A stretch of 64,000 nt of DNA from Lacipirellula parvula (GTDB taxonomy: Bacteria > Planctomycetota > Planctomycetia > Pirellulales > Lacipirellulaceae), in assembly GCF_009177095.1 (NCBI RefSeq), contig NZ_AP021861.1, positions 3,888,501 to 3,952,500 on the forward strand, read 5' to 3'. Position numbers and translations under genes: made by a program. The notes under the pieces are model-generated. The model saw nothing but the letters and a program-made list of their open reading frames with translations. It was not told the origin of the DNA and searched no databases. Shown here piece after piece: positions 46,574 through 56,102 of this stretch (within the stretch, counting starts at the first letter, position 1; each line of letters begins with the position of its first letter).

Positions 46574-46584
46574 GAACTTCAACC

Positions 46585-48354
46585 TCAACTCGACGGCGAT
46601 TTTGCTTCAACAGGCTTCTCTGCCGCCGGCGTCGCCTTCTTCGCCTCCGCCTCGTCAATAAACCCGTTTCTGTCGCCATCGAGTTCCGCAAACTTTTCCG
46701 GCGAGCCGAGGAACTCCCGCCGGCTCAAGTCGCCATCGCCGTTGAAGTCTGCCGCGCGGAACCATGGCGGGGCCTTGTTCTCCTGCGGCGCCGCGACGCG
46801 CGGCGGCAAGAAGAATTGATCGTCGCCGCCGGTCGCTCCCCGCACGAACGCGACGATCATCGCGTACGGCAATTCGCCCGCTGCGAGTGCACCGTCGCCG
46901 TTCGCATCGCGGGCCGCCAACCTCTCGCGGCACATCGCCATCTCGCGGGCGCCGAGCCGGCCGTCGCCGTTCGCATCGATTAGTTCGAACAACGCATCTT
47001 CACGGTCGTGCACGAAAAGTTCGATCTGGTCGCGCGCCGCCGCGGCGTTGCCGCCCATTTCTCGAAAGTTCGCCCCGGACGCGTCGGTCGCCGAGAACGC
47101 CAGCCGCGTGCCGCCGAGATCGAAATCAAGCCGTCCGGCGGGCGGCGTTCCGAGCGCCTTCAGTTCCGCTTGATGATCGACAAGCGTCACCGTCGCCGTC
47201 CCCGCCTCCATGGGCCGCTCTCCAGTCGAAGTCGTAAAGTCGACGTTGATGCGAAGATGCGGATCGATCATTAGCAAGCGGTCGAGTTCATCGCGGTCGA
47301 GCCATTCCTCGCCCGACTTGTCGAGCTGCGCGAACAACTTCGGCAAACTGGCAAAACTCTCCGGACTCAGCGCCTGATGAGGCGAGTAAAGATCGGGCAA
47401 CAGGTAATCGAGCCGCTCGATGACGTACCCCGGCTGCAAATGCATCGCCGCATCGCGGGTCGATTCGTCGCCGGCGCCGCTGCCGCCGTTCTGGCCGATG
47501 AGTTGTTCGCGGAGCGTCGCGAGTTCCGCCATCGTCAGCGACTGATCGTCGTCGGCGTCGAGATCGAGCAGCGCCTGCCCGGCGCCGGCCAGTTCAGCGG
47601 CCGACAGATCGCCGTCGCCGTCTCGATCGAGAAACTGCCACACCCGCGAGGTGGCCCGCACGTTCGGCACATAGGCCCGATTACTCCGCACCTTGAACGC
47701 CGCGGCAGGCGCGCGGTTGTCGCGACCGAGCCACTTCGCCGCCTCGCGACGATCGACGTGAGCGTCTTCGTTGAGGTCGTACTCCGCGATGGCCTCGCGC
47801 TGCTCGCGAGCGTTCATCTCGGGACGGCCGGGCGACTGCTCTTCCAGGTACGTCTTGTTCTCCAGCAACTCCTTCCACATCGGCATGCCGTCGCCGTCGC
47901 TATCAGCCGCGGCGAGGAGCGCGTCGATTCGCGCTTCAAACGCTTCATTGAACGGCCGGCCGTCGAGCGTCATCGTCACGTCGACCAGCAACGGTCCGCC
48001 GGGCGTGAGGATGGCGATTCGCTCCGGCGGCGGGGGAGGGGAGGGGGGAGCACTCGCAGCTTCCTTCGCCGACTTCGCCGTTTCTTTTACAGCCGGTTCT
48101 ACCTTTGCTTCGTTGGCCGGCTTCGTCTTGCTCGCAGCCTTGGCGTCGTTGCCAGCAGGCTTACCGTCGGGCTTATTTTCGTTGTCGGCCTTGGTTGCCT
48201 CTGCTGCTTTCGGCAGATCCTTCGTGGACGTTTCCGCTGCTTTGGCCTTTGCTGGCTTCGCGGGCGGGGTCTTCGCCGGCGTTCGTTTCTCTGCACAACC
48301 GGGGACGGTCGCGAGCAGGCAGACCATCAGCAACCATCGCAACAAACCGGGCAC
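46585..48354 (-). CDS. EF-hand lipoprotein with about nine calcium loops
   Basis: 589 residues from a GTG. Signal with lipobox VPGC (Cys near 20) predicts a lipoprotein. A Lys/Ala/Pro-rich linker (about 22-115) is followed by EF-hand loops such as DSDGDGMPMWKE, DRDGDGDLSAAE, DADDDQSLTMAE, DANGDGRLGARE, DANGDGALAAGE, DFNGDGDLSRRE and DGDRNGFIDEAE. Calcium binding at the cell surface or periplasm is likely. Common in planctomycetes, role unknown. It lies directly after the DUF1501/PSD1 pair on the same strand and may belong to the same transcription unit. Confidence 0.9.
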   Translation of the reverse strand: MPGLLRWLLMVCLLATVPGCAEKRTPAKTPPAKPAKAKAAETSTKDLPKAAEATKADNENKPDGKPAGNDAKAASKTKPANEAKVEPAVKETAKSAKEAASAPPSPPPPPERIAILTPGGPLLVDVTMTLDGRPFNEAFEARIDALLAAADSDGDGMPMWKELLENKTYLEEQSPGRPEMNAREQREAIAEYDLNEDAHVDRREAAKWLGRDNRAPAAAFKVRSNRAYVPNVRATSRVWQFLDRDGDGDLSAAELAGAGQALLDLDADDDQSLTMAELATLREQLIGQNGGSGAGDESTRDAAMHLQPGYVIERLDYLLPDLYSPHQALSPESFASLPKLFAQLDKSGEEWLDRDELDRLLMIDPHLRINVDFTTSTGERPMEAGTATVTLVDHQAELKALGTPPAGRLDFDLGGTRLAFSATDASGANFREMGGNAAAARDQIELFVHDREDALFELIDANGDGRLGAREMAMCRERLAARDANGDGALAAGELPYAMIVAFVRGATGGDDQFFLPPRVAAPQENKAPPWFRAADFNGDGDLSRREFLGSPEKFAELDGDRNGFIDEAEAKKATPAAEKPVEAKSPSS

Positions 48355-48403
48355 AGCGATTCCTTCGTCGGATCAAAGCTAGAGAAGTGAGAACGCGGCC
48401 ATG

Positions 48404-49735
48404 CTACGCCAACAACTCCGCAATCGGCGTCCCCTCGGCAATCTTGATCGGCCGCTCGCCCATCGCAAAATTCTCAGTATCGGGCGGCACCCCAAGCGCC
48501 GCGCTCACCGTCGCCAGCACGTCGCCAATCGCCGTCGGCTTCTCTTCGACCGTCATGCCGTCGGCGCTCGTCTTCCCGTACGCCTGACCACCCTTCACAC
48601 CGCCGCCAGACAGCACGCACGACCACGCATTGGGAAAATGATCGCGGCCCCCCATCGAGTTGATCACCGGCGTGCGGCCAAACTCGCCCATCCAAACGAT
48701 CGTCGTGCTGTCGAGCAAGCCACGTTCGCTCAGTTCCGTCATCAGCGTCGCCCAGCCTGCGTCGAGTTCGCCCGACAGATCTTTCACCAACTTGAAATTC
48801 TCCGCATGCGTATCCCAACCGAGCCCCGAGCCGAGCGACACCTCGACGAACGGCACGCCGCGCTCAACGAGTCGGCGGGCAAGCAGACACCCTTGGCCGA
48901 ACATGCCGGGCCCGTATTTCTCGCGGACCGCATCGGGTTCTTGCGACAAATCAAACGCCGCCCGCACTTCGGGCCGCATCATGTCGGCCGCCTTGCGGTA
49001 GAGTGCGTGGTGATCATTAAACGACGCCGCGCGATGATCGTTGAGGAACCGCTTCTCCATCGCATTCCACAATTTCATCCGCCGCATCGCTTGCGCTTCG
49101 CCGACGCCGCGCGGCAGTTCGAGGTCGTCGAGCGTCAGCGCTGCAAACTTGCCGCCCGCCACCGGTCCACCTGGCGCACCATTGCCGCCGACGAGTGCGG
49201 GAGCGAAGCTCGGCCCTAAGAAACCCGGCCCGAACGCCGCGGGGCTGATCTGCAGCGTCGGCGCCACGCTCACGTAATTCGGCAGCGACGATTCCGCCGT
49301 CTCTCCCAATTCCTTCGCTAGCGAGCACGCGATCGACGGATACGCGACGGCGCCCATCGGCGGTTGCCCGGTGCGCACGAGGTGCGTGCCGCGTTCGTGG
49401 TCGCCCTCTTTCGTGGTGAGCGACCGAATCACCGCGATCCGCTCGCTATGCTCGGCGAGCTTCGGCAAATGTTCGCTGAATCGCAGCCCTGGCGCCCGCG
49501 TGGCGATCTCTTTGAACTCGCCGCCGTTGTTGTGCCCCGGCTTCATGTCGAACGTGTCGGTCTGCGTCGGGCCCCCGCTCATCCACAGCAAAATGCAATG
49601 CCGCTTCCGCCGCGGGTCGGCTGCCACCTGCTCGGCGAGCGACGGCAACCAACTCGCGCACGTCGACGCCATCGCTCCTAGCCCTAGATGTCGAAACATC
49701 TCGCGGCGATCGGGCTGCCAAAGTGGATTGAGCAT
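48404..49735 (-). CDS. DUF1501 family exported protein (second copy)
   Basis: 443 residues. N-terminus 'DRREMFRHLGLGAMAS' has the twin-arginine pattern but a weak hydrophobic part. 'HCILLWMSGGPTQTDTFDMKPGH', 'FVEVSLGSGLGWDTHAENF' and 'TTIVWMGEFGRTP' are DUF1501 landmarks. Partner PSD1 gene upstream at 49894-51546, separated by a 91-base repeat. Distant paralog of 6069-7532. Confidence 0.92.
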   Translation of the reverse strand: MLNPLWQPDRREMFRHLGLGAMASTCASWLPSLAEQVAADPRRKRHCILLWMSGGPTQTDTFDMKPGHNNGGEFKEIATRAPGLRFSEHLPKLAEHSERIAVIRSLTTKEGDHERGTHLVRTGQPPMGAVAYPSIACSLAKELGETAESSLPNYVSVAPTLQISPAAFGPGFLGPSFAPALVGGNGAPGGPVAGGKFAALTLDDLELPRGVGEAQAMRRMKLWNAMEKRFLNDHRAASFNDHHALYRKAADMMRPEVRAAFDLSQEPDAVREKYGPGMFGQGCLLARRLVERGVPFVEVSLGSGLGWDTHAENFKLVKDLSGELDAGWATLMTELSERGLLDSTTIVWMGEFGRTPVINSMGGRDHFPNAWSCVLSGGGVKGGQAYGKTSADGMTVEEKPTAIGDVLATVSAALGVPPDTENFAMGERPIKIAEGTPIAELLA

Positions 49736-49774
49736 TTTTTACTTTCCGGGGGGAATAACCACGAAGACTCCAGT

Positions 49775-49865
49775 TGTGGGAGGCGTCTCCGACGCCGATG
49801 GCGTTCACCACTGCATACCGTTGCCGCGCCGTCACGTCGCTTCGGGGTCGGAGACCCCTCCCACA
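49775..49865. repeat. 91-base palindromic repeat family C, copy 3
   Basis: Same arms as copies 1 and 2; in reverse direction relative to copy 1 (GGGGTCTCCGACCCC arm on the right). It separates PSD1 from DUF1501 within what looks like one operon. Confidence 0.93.
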
Positions 49866-49893
49866 ATTTCCTAAGTTAATCCCCGCATTCTCT

Positions 49894-51546
49894 TTAATGA
49901 TTAAACGCGAACTCGGTGCTGTTCAGCAGCGCCCAAAAACTATCGCTCAGCGCTTGCTGGCGCTCCTCGTCGCTCGTCGTCTCGCTGAGCGTTTCCACGA
50001 ACAGCGTTCGCTCTTCCTCGTTCGGCAAGCGTGAGAGTGTCGACAGGAACAACGCATCGATTCGCTCCGCATCGCTGAGGAACGGCGCATTGATGGCGCC
50101 GAGCAAGCGGCTTTCCTGCGGCCCCGTCACCCGCGAGGTCGTCTGCCCGTTCATCAGCATCAGCGCCTGCAGCGTGCCGGCCTGGTATTCTGTCGGTTCG
50201 CCCGGCGGCGGTCGCATCCGGCGGACGAACTCGACGCGATTCGGATCTTCGTCGAGCATCGCCGCCATTTCGTTCGGCGTCCGCCCGGCGGCATAACGCT
50301 GCTCCGGCGACGGCGCCAACCGCATGAAGCTGTCGTACAACTGCTCCGGCGTCAGCGGCTTTGGCAACATCACCGCAAACAACTCCCGCGCCGGCGGTTT
50401 GTCGCCTTCGTAGCCGCTCGAACGCTGATACGCCTCAGTCGTGGCAAGCGTCCGCCACAGCTGCTGCAGGTTAAACTTCGACTCCACGAAATAGTCCGCT
50501 AGCTCAACAAGCAACTGCTCGTTTGCCGCAAGTTCCTTCGCGTCGTCAAAATCGTCGAGCGAATCGACGAGCCCCTCGCCAAACAGGTGCGACCACGCCC
50601 AATTCACCGCCGCCCGCGAGAAGTAGCGGTTGTCGCGCGAGGTGAGCCACAGCACCAACTGCGAGCGGCGAGTCGTGCCGTCGTCGGTCGAGAGCTCTTC
50701 TCCGCGCGGATACTTCGGCGGCACCACTTCCTCCGACTCGGGAATCTTCACCTCGCCGCGCGGAACGTCGACCAGCTTGTACGACGTTTGCATCCCCATG
50801 CCGGCGCCCGGCGACTCGGTCCGCGCGAAGAACGCGGCCAGCCCCCAGAACTCCCGCTGCGACCAATCGGCGAAGGGATGGTCGTGGCACTGGGCGCACT
50901 GCAACTTCACGCCGAGAAACAGCTCCGCCGCGCTGGCAGCCACCTTCTCCGGCGCCACGCCGTGCGATTGGTAGTACAGGGCCGGACCAATTTCGTCGCC
51001 GCCGTTGGTGAGCAGCAAGCTGCCGACCAAATTGTCGTACCGCAAGTTGCGGGCGAACCTCGTCCGCAGCCACTTTTGCAGCGCCGCCGCATCACGCGCC
51101 CGCGAGGGATCGGCGCCGCTCGGCAAAATGCGATTCCGCCACGTCGTCGCCATGTGGGTTGAATACCGCGACGACGCGAGCAGCCGATCGACGAGGGCCT
51201 GCCGCTTGTCGGGTTGCTCGTCCGCCAAGAAATCGCGGACCTCCGACGCCCGCGGCACGACGCCGGTGAGATCGAGCGACGCCCGCCGCAGGAACTCGGC
51301 GTCATCGCCAAGCGGCGCCGGCGTCACATTCGCCGCGGCTTGCCCTTGGGCGAGCAACTCGTCGATGCGCTGTGTCATCCGCAACTGGCGACCGTCGACG
51401 CTCAGTGCGGACTCGGCCAACGGCGTGGCAATCTTGCCGTCATCGGCCAGCGATGACGGCGCAATGCACATCGCGGCGAAACCAATGGCGAGCGCCAGCC
51501 AGCAACAGCGGCTGCGTTTGATAGCAGTGTAGAAAAGCGACGCCAT
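49894..51546 (-). CDS. DUF1549/DUF1553 (PSD1-type) protein without cytochrome domain
   Basis: 550 residues, half the size of the first PSD1 protein. Signal peptide, then DUF1549 ('FLRRASLDLTGVVPRASEVRDFL', 'LGVKLQCAQCHDHPFADW' with CxxCH) and DUF1553 ('FSRAAVNWAWSHLFGEGLV' and 'EQLYDSFMRLAP'). The N-terminal cytochrome domain and the LamG domain are missing, so haem binding could only involve the internal CAQCH. Likely co-transcribed with DUF1501 and the EF-hand lipoprotein. Function unknown. Confidence 0.92.
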   Translation of the reverse strand: MASLFYTAIKRSRCCWLALAIGFAAMCIAPSSLADDGKIATPLAESALSVDGRQLRMTQRIDELLAQGQAAANVTPAPLGDDAEFLRRASLDLTGVVPRASEVRDFLADEQPDKRQALVDRLLASSRYSTHMATTWRNRILPSGADPSRARDAAALQKWLRTRFARNLRYDNLVGSLLLTNGGDEIGPALYYQSHGVAPEKVAASAAELFLGVKLQCAQCHDHPFADWSQREFWGLAAFFARTESPGAGMGMQTSYKLVDVPRGEVKIPESEEVVPPKYPRGEELSTDDGTTRRSQLVLWLTSRDNRYFSRAAVNWAWSHLFGEGLVDSLDDFDDAKELAANEQLLVELADYFVESKFNLQQLWRTLATTEAYQRSSGYEGDKPPARELFAVMLPKPLTPEQLYDSFMRLAPSPEQRYAAGRTPNEMAAMLDEDPNRVEFVRRMRPPPGEPTEYQAGTLQALMLMNGQTTSRVTGPQESRLLGAINAPFLSDAERIDALFLSTLSRLPNEEERTLFVETLSETTSDEERQQALSDSFWALLNSTEFAFNH

Positions 51547-51661
51547 GAACCGCGCGGCCTCCGTGGCGCTCCGGGCATGCCCAAAGTCGGGTGAACGGCT
51601 CCAGTATAGCGTTCTTCGCTCGGCGGAGGAAAATCTTAGCCGGAAACTCCCTGGTTATGGC

Positions 51662-51806
51662 TAGCTGGGGAATTTAACCGCCAAGTACGCCAAGGAAATA
51701 CAAGAGAAGGAGAAGAGCCGTGAATCTCGCGAATAAGGCAGGACAACTTCTTTCAAACTCTTCTCATTCGCGGAAATTCGCGTGATTCGCGGTTAGGCAT
51801 TTTGTT
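51662..51806. repeat. Imperfect inverted repeat of family H
   Basis: Left part TTTAACCGCCAAGTACGCCA with GTGAATCTCGCGAATAAGGC, right part CATTCGCGGAAATTCGCGTG and ATTCGCGGTTA. A long, imperfect inverted repeat between PSD1 and the MFS gene. The same style ('cgaa', 'gcgaa' words) is at 18796-18876 and 56100-56295. Confidence 0.7.
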
Positions 51807-51827
51807 CATCTGCGATGCTCAGCGGTT

Positions 51828-53141
51828 TCATGCGGCTGAATCAATCCGCATCGGCTCCAGCCGTGGCACCAGCAAGTGAATGATCAGCACATTGACGAGG
51901 TACGACACCGATGCAACGCCCAAGATCGCCAGGTAGCCCGACTTCCAATGCTCAAGGACGTACCCCGTGCCGATCTGAAATCCCATCCCCACGAACCCCG
52001 CCGCCATGCCGCCGAGGCCGACGATCGAGCTCACCACCTTCCGCGGCGCCATGTCGGAAACGAGCGTATAGAGGTTCGCCGAGAACCCTTGGTGAGCCGC
52101 CGCCGCGAGCGCGATCAAGCCGACGGCAATCCAACCATTCGTCACGAGCGCCGCTCCGAACACGGGTACGACGCACAGCGCGCAGACGAGCAGCGTGATC
52201 TTACGCGCGGCGTTCAGGCTCCAACCACGCTTGAGCAGCCATCCGGAAAGCCAGCCCCCCGCGATGCTCCCCACATCGGCGGAGACGTAGATCACGACCA
52301 ACGGCGGCCCAATGTTCTTGAGGTCGAACCCGAACCGCTCATACAGAAACCCCGCCGCCCAATAGAGATAAAACCACCAGATCGGCGAACTGAGCGACAT
52401 GCCGACGATGAACGCCCACACCTGCCGGTGGCGCAGCAACTCAAGCCACGAGATCGCCTGCGGCGGATCAATCGGGTCGCTTTGGATGTAGGCGAGTTCG
52501 CTGGCCGAGACGCTCGGGTGGCGTTCCGGCGCTTCGTACCACTTCCACCAGAAGACGAGCCAAATGAACCCGAGGAACCCCGTCGCGTAAAACGCGGCCG
52601 GCCAGCCGTAGTTTTCCGTGATCCACGGCACCATCATCGGCGCGACGAGGGCGCCAACGCTGCTGCCCGAGTTAAAGATGCCGGTAGCGAGGGCTCGCTC
52701 CCGCTTCGGGAACCACTGGCTCACCGACTTGATCGCCGCGGGAAAGTTGCCCCCCTCGGCTAAACCGAGCGCCCCGCGCATAAAACTGAAACCGAGGGCC
52801 GTCCGCACCAGCCCGTTCCCCATCGCCGCCGCGCTCCACGCCGCCACGCACAAGGCGTAGCCGACGCGCACGCCGAGCAAATCCATCGCCCGCCCTGCGA
52901 AGCCGTAGCCGAGCGCGTAAGCAAAGGTGAACGACGCGGTGACGTTCGCGAACGTTTCCTCGTTCCAATTCAGTTCCGTCATTAGCTTCGGCTTGAGAAT
53001 GCCGAACACGGCGCGATCAACGTAGTTGATCATCGCCGCGAAGAAGAGCAGCGCACAAATCTTCCAGCGAACATTCCCGGTCGGCCCGACGCTCGGCCGC
53101 GCAGTTTCGTTCGGCGCATCCACAGGGGCAGTCGCGAGCAT
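51828..53141 (-). CDS. MFS transporter, hexuronate/anion:cation symporter type (ExuT-like)
   Basis: 437 residues from ATG at 53139-53141; a TTG at 53261 would add 40 polar residues. Twelve helices; 'FFAAMINYVDRAVFGILKPKLM', 'GLAEGGNFPAAIKSVSQWFPKRERALATGIFNSGSSVGALVAP' are ACS-family landmarks (ExuT, GudP). Imports hexuronates, aldarates or similar acids. Divergent from a secreted lactonase at 53432, in line with sugar-acid metabolism. Confidence 0.9.
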   Translation of the reverse strand: MLATAPVDAPNETARPSVGPTGNVRWKICALLFFAAMINYVDRAVFGILKPKLMTELNWNEETFANVTASFTFAYALGYGFAGRAMDLLGVRVGYALCVAAWSAAAMGNGLVRTALGFSFMRGALGLAEGGNFPAAIKSVSQWFPKRERALATGIFNSGSSVGALVAPMMVPWITENYGWPAAFYATGFLGFIWLVFWWKWYEAPERHPSVSASELAYIQSDPIDPPQAISWLELLRHRQVWAFIVGMSLSSPIWWFYLYWAAGFLYERFGFDLKNIGPPLVVIYVSADVGSIAGGWLSGWLLKRGWSLNAARKITLLVCALCVVPVFGAALVTNGWIAVGLIALAAAAHQGFSANLYTLVSDMAPRKVVSSIVGLGGMAAGFVGMGFQIGTGYVLEHWKSGYLAILGVASVSYLVNVLIIHLLVPRLEPMRIDSAA

Positions 53142-53431
53142 GGCGCTGGAGGTGTCCTGGAACCAGTGCGGAAGAAAAGCTGATAACTGATAAGAAGTTG
53201 GCCGCCTGCTGAGTCGATCGTACTCCGCCGGCAACGGGCTCTCTACGGCGACCGAATGCAAAATTCGCCCGAATATCGGCGAATGAGAGCAAAACGACCG
53301 GACGACAACGCGCGTGCAGCGCCGCGCATCAACGCGTCGTCGCGTTTGCGACGGAGCGCTGCGAACCGTATAACGGCGTCAACGCCGACTACGCTCTTCG
53401 CTCCATTCAACTCGCGGCAGGCTGAAAGATA

Positions 53432-54595
53432 ATGACGTCGACTCGCACCGCATCGAAGTTAACGCTGCCCCTCATGGCGATGGCCGTTCTGGCCAGCCTC
53501 CTTAGCCAAACCAGCCAAGCCGCCGACGCGATGCGCGTCTACATCGGCGCCTACACCCAAAACGGCGGCCGCGGCATCAACCAAGCCTCATTCGATCCGA
53601 ACACCGGCGAACTGAAACTGCTCGGCCTCGTCGGCGAAGCGAAGAACCCGTCGTTCTTGGCGCTCCCTGCGAACGATGAGTTTCTCTACTCCGTCAACGA
53701 AATCGGCGACTACAGCGCCACGCGCGGCGGCATGCTCAGTGCGTTCGCCGTCGACGCCAAGTCGGGCAAGTTATCGCTGCTGAACCACGAATCAACCGAG
53801 GGAACCGGCCCCTGCTTCGTTTCGCTCGATAAGGACGGCAAGCACGCGCTCGTCGCTAACTATGGCAACGGAACCGTCGCCGTCCTGCCGATCGACGCCG
53901 CCGGCAAGCTGCAGCCTGCGAGCAGCGTCATGCAACAGGAAGGTTCCGGCCCGAACGCCGCCCGCCAGGAAGGTCCGCACGCCCACTCGATCAAGCTCGA
54001 CCCCGCCAATCGCTTCGCGCTCGCCTGCGACCTCGGCGCCGACAAGGTCTTCGTCTACCGCTTCGATCCCGCGAAGGGGACGCTGACGCCAAACGAATCG
54101 CCCTGGTTCCAAACGGCCCCCGGCGCCGGCCCGCGCCACTTGGCGTTTCACCCCAACGGAAAATGGGTCTACATTATCAACGAACTCGACTGCACGCTCG
54201 TTGCCGCTGCCTACGACGCCGAGCAGGGCGTCTTGAAGGCGTTGCAAACGGAAACAACATTGCCCGCCGGCGGCGTCGAGGGAAACACCTGCGCCGAAGT
54301 CGTCGTCCACCCGAGCGGCAAGTTTGTCTACGCTTCGAACCGCGGCCATGATTCGATCGCGATGTTCTCCATCGACGCGACGACCGGCAAGCTCACGCCG
54401 CTCGGCCAACACCCCGCCGGCGGCAAGACGCCGCGCAATTTCAACATCGACCCCAGCGGCAAGTTTCTGCTCGCCGCGCTGCAAGGTTCGAATCGCGTCG
54501 TCGTCCATGCGATCGACCAAGCCACCGGCAAGCTAACGCAAACCGATCACGCGATCGAAACGCCGATGCCAGTTTGCATTGAGTTCGTGCCGTAA
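53432..54595 (+). CDS. Secreted lactonase family beta-propeller (6-phosphogluconolactonase-like)
   Basis: 387 residues with signal peptide 'MAVLASLLSQTSQA'. Seven-bladed propeller of the YbhE/Pgl type: 'VYIGAYTQNGGRGINQASFDPNTGELKLLG', 'GTGPCFVSLDKDGKHALVANYG', 'GPRHLAFHPNGKWVYIINELD' and 'GKTPRNFNIDPSGKFLLAALQGSN'. Opens a sugar lactone. Export suggests a free aldonolactone rather than a phosphorylated one as substrate. Divergent neighbour is a hexuronate-type carrier, so both may serve sugar-acid use. Confidence 0.9.
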   Translation: MTSTRTASKLTLPLMAMAVLASLLSQTSQAADAMRVYIGAYTQNGGRGINQASFDPNTGELKLLGLVGEAKNPSFLALPANDEFLYSVNEIGDYSATRGGMLSAFAVDAKSGKLSLLNHESTEGTGPCFVSLDKDGKHALVANYGNGTVAVLPIDAAGKLQPASSVMQQEGSGPNAARQEGPHAHSIKLDPANRFALACDLGADKVFVYRFDPAKGTLTPNESPWFQTAPGAGPRHLAFHPNGKWVYIINELDCTLVAAAYDAEQGVLKALQTETTLPAGGVEGNTCAEVVVHPSGKFVYASNRGHDSIAMFSIDATTGKLTPLGQHPAGGKTPRNFNIDPSGKFLLAALQGSNRVVVHAIDQATGKLTQTDHAIETPMPVCIEFVP

Positions 54596-54614
54596 TCACA
54601 TGAGCGACAACTCT

Positions 54615-54691
54615 GGGTGCCACTGGCATCCTGCCAGTGTGAAGTGGGTACTCGCTCGGTAGTTCTCACTGGCAAGATGCCAGTGGCACCC
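54615..54691. repeat. Palindromic repeat family D, copy 2
   Basis: 77 bases, same arms as 10871-10949 with small changes. Located 19 bases after the lactonase stop, as copy 1 is 5 bases after its gene's stop. The rest of the gap 54596-54927 shows only a short GCGTTACGTC-like hairpin region and no gene. Confidence 0.9.
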
Positions 54692-54927
54692 CATGATGCA
54701 GCGACGCTTACTCGCTCATCTTCACGGTATCGCGCACCACGCTGGCGCTCCTACGCAAACTTCGCCCTCTCAACGCGTTACGTCATCCCGCAGCGCTGTC
54801 CTCTCGTCGTCGAGTTGAGTAAGCTCGAAGAGTGAACTCAACCGAGAGGAGCCGCATCGCGTCTCGTCCCGGCGAGCCCCTCCCTTCATGGGAGGGGTCT
54901 TCCATCGACAAGCAGCGAGGTTGACGC

Positions 54928-56094
54928 ATGCATCGTTTCGCACTGGCGAACTGTCTGGTTCTGCTCTCATTAGCAACCGTCGCTCAAGCTCAAGAAGCCG
55001 AGCCGACCGAGCGTCCCGTCGATCCGGCGGTCATCAAGCGGTTCGCCACGCAGATCGAACCCGACCTCAAGGGCAGCCAAGCTCGCATCCGCCAGTACGT
55101 CGATTCGTTCCGCCTCGGCATGGCGAACGACGCCCGCCTCTGTGCGTTCGCCGTCGCCGGCGAACCGGTCGGCAAGAACGGCGTCCGCCTTACCGGCTTC
55201 GTCGAGTTCCCCGAAACCCGCAACGCCCTCGACGCCTTCTTCAAGACGCTCGGCTTCTCGCCGATTGAAAATGAAGTCGCGACGATGCCGTCGGAGAAGC
55301 TCGGCTCCAAACGGTTCGGCATCATCAAATCGCCCCACAGCCTGTCGTACGCCGAACCTGCCGAGAAAGAAGTCGTCACCGATTGCCTCCTCGGCGAGTC
55401 GCTCTTCCTGATGCAGCTGGAAAACGACCACTACCTGGTTCACGGCGGCGACGGCTACCTCGGGTACGTGGCCGCAAAGGATATTCTCCCCGTCGACGAA
55501 ACGGCTTTCGCCGAATACCTCGCCGGCCCGCGCGTTTGCGTTCGCACCGATCAAAAATCGGGCGATACGGTGACGCTCCCCGCCGGCGCCCGGCTGAAGT
55601 GGCTCCGCACCGAGGGCGAGAGCCACGTCGCACAGATGCCGACCGGCGAAGAGGTAACCGTGCCGGTCGCCGTCAGCGATATCCGCGACACGCCGCAGGA
55701 GAAGATCGACGTCGTGTGCACCAACGCGAAGCAGCTCCTCGGCACCGAGTACCTCTGGGGCGGAAAAACCTCCGGCGGCGTCGATTGCTCGGGCCTCGTG
55801 CAAGTCTCGTTCGGCAACGCCGGCGTCCGCCTGCCGCGCGACGCGAGCCAACAGGTCCACATGGGCCAACTCACCGGCACCCGCTGGTCGCGGGCCGCGA
55901 TGCGCCGCGGCGACACGCTCTACTTTCTCAACCCGCAGGGAAAGATTAGCCACACCGGCCTCTACCTCGGCGACGATCAATACATCCACGCCGTTTCGCC
56001 GGTCGTACGGATCAACAGCTTTAATCCAGAAGACAAAAACTACGACCGCGCCCGCCACGCCTCGTTCGCGTTCGGGCGACGACTGTGGGAGTAA
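54928..56094 (+). CDS. Secreted NlpC/P60 peptidoglycan endopeptidase
   Basis: 388 residues. Signal peptide 'MHRFALANCLVLLSLATVAQA'. Middle part (about 140-245) fits bacterial SH3-type domains ('LVHGGDGYLGYVAAKDI'). C-terminal NlpC/P60 domain has Cys in 'GGVDCSGLVQVSFGNAG', His in 'ISHTGLYLGD' and a third polar residue in 'YIHAVSP'. Layout resembles gamma-D-Glu-diamino acid endopeptidases (YkfC, dipeptidyl-peptidase VI). Next gene on the same strand is an AmpD-type amidase; together they can strip and split stem peptides. Confidence 0.92.
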   Translation: MHRFALANCLVLLSLATVAQAQEAEPTERPVDPAVIKRFATQIEPDLKGSQARIRQYVDSFRLGMANDARLCAFAVAGEPVGKNGVRLTGFVEFPETRNALDAFFKTLGFSPIENEVATMPSEKLGSKRFGIIKSPHSLSYAEPAEKEVVTDCLLGESLFLMQLENDHYLVHGGDGYLGYVAAKDILPVDETAFAEYLAGPRVCVRTDQKSGDTVTLPAGARLKWLRTEGESHVAQMPTGEEVTVPVAVSDIRDTPQEKIDVVCTNAKQLLGTEYLWGGKTSGGVDCSGLVQVSFGNAGVRLPRDASQQVHMGQLTGTRWSRAAMRRGDTLYFLNPQGKISHTGLYLGDDQYIHAVSPVVRINSFNPEDKNYDRARHASFAFGRRLWE

Positions 56095-56102
56095 TGCGGG
56101 GA

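Noticed and set aside
46252-46584. Cobalamin riboswitch before the eut operon
   Set aside because: I looked for a B12-box-like stretch upstream of the transporter start; only a family C repeat and the Arg-rich lead were seen.
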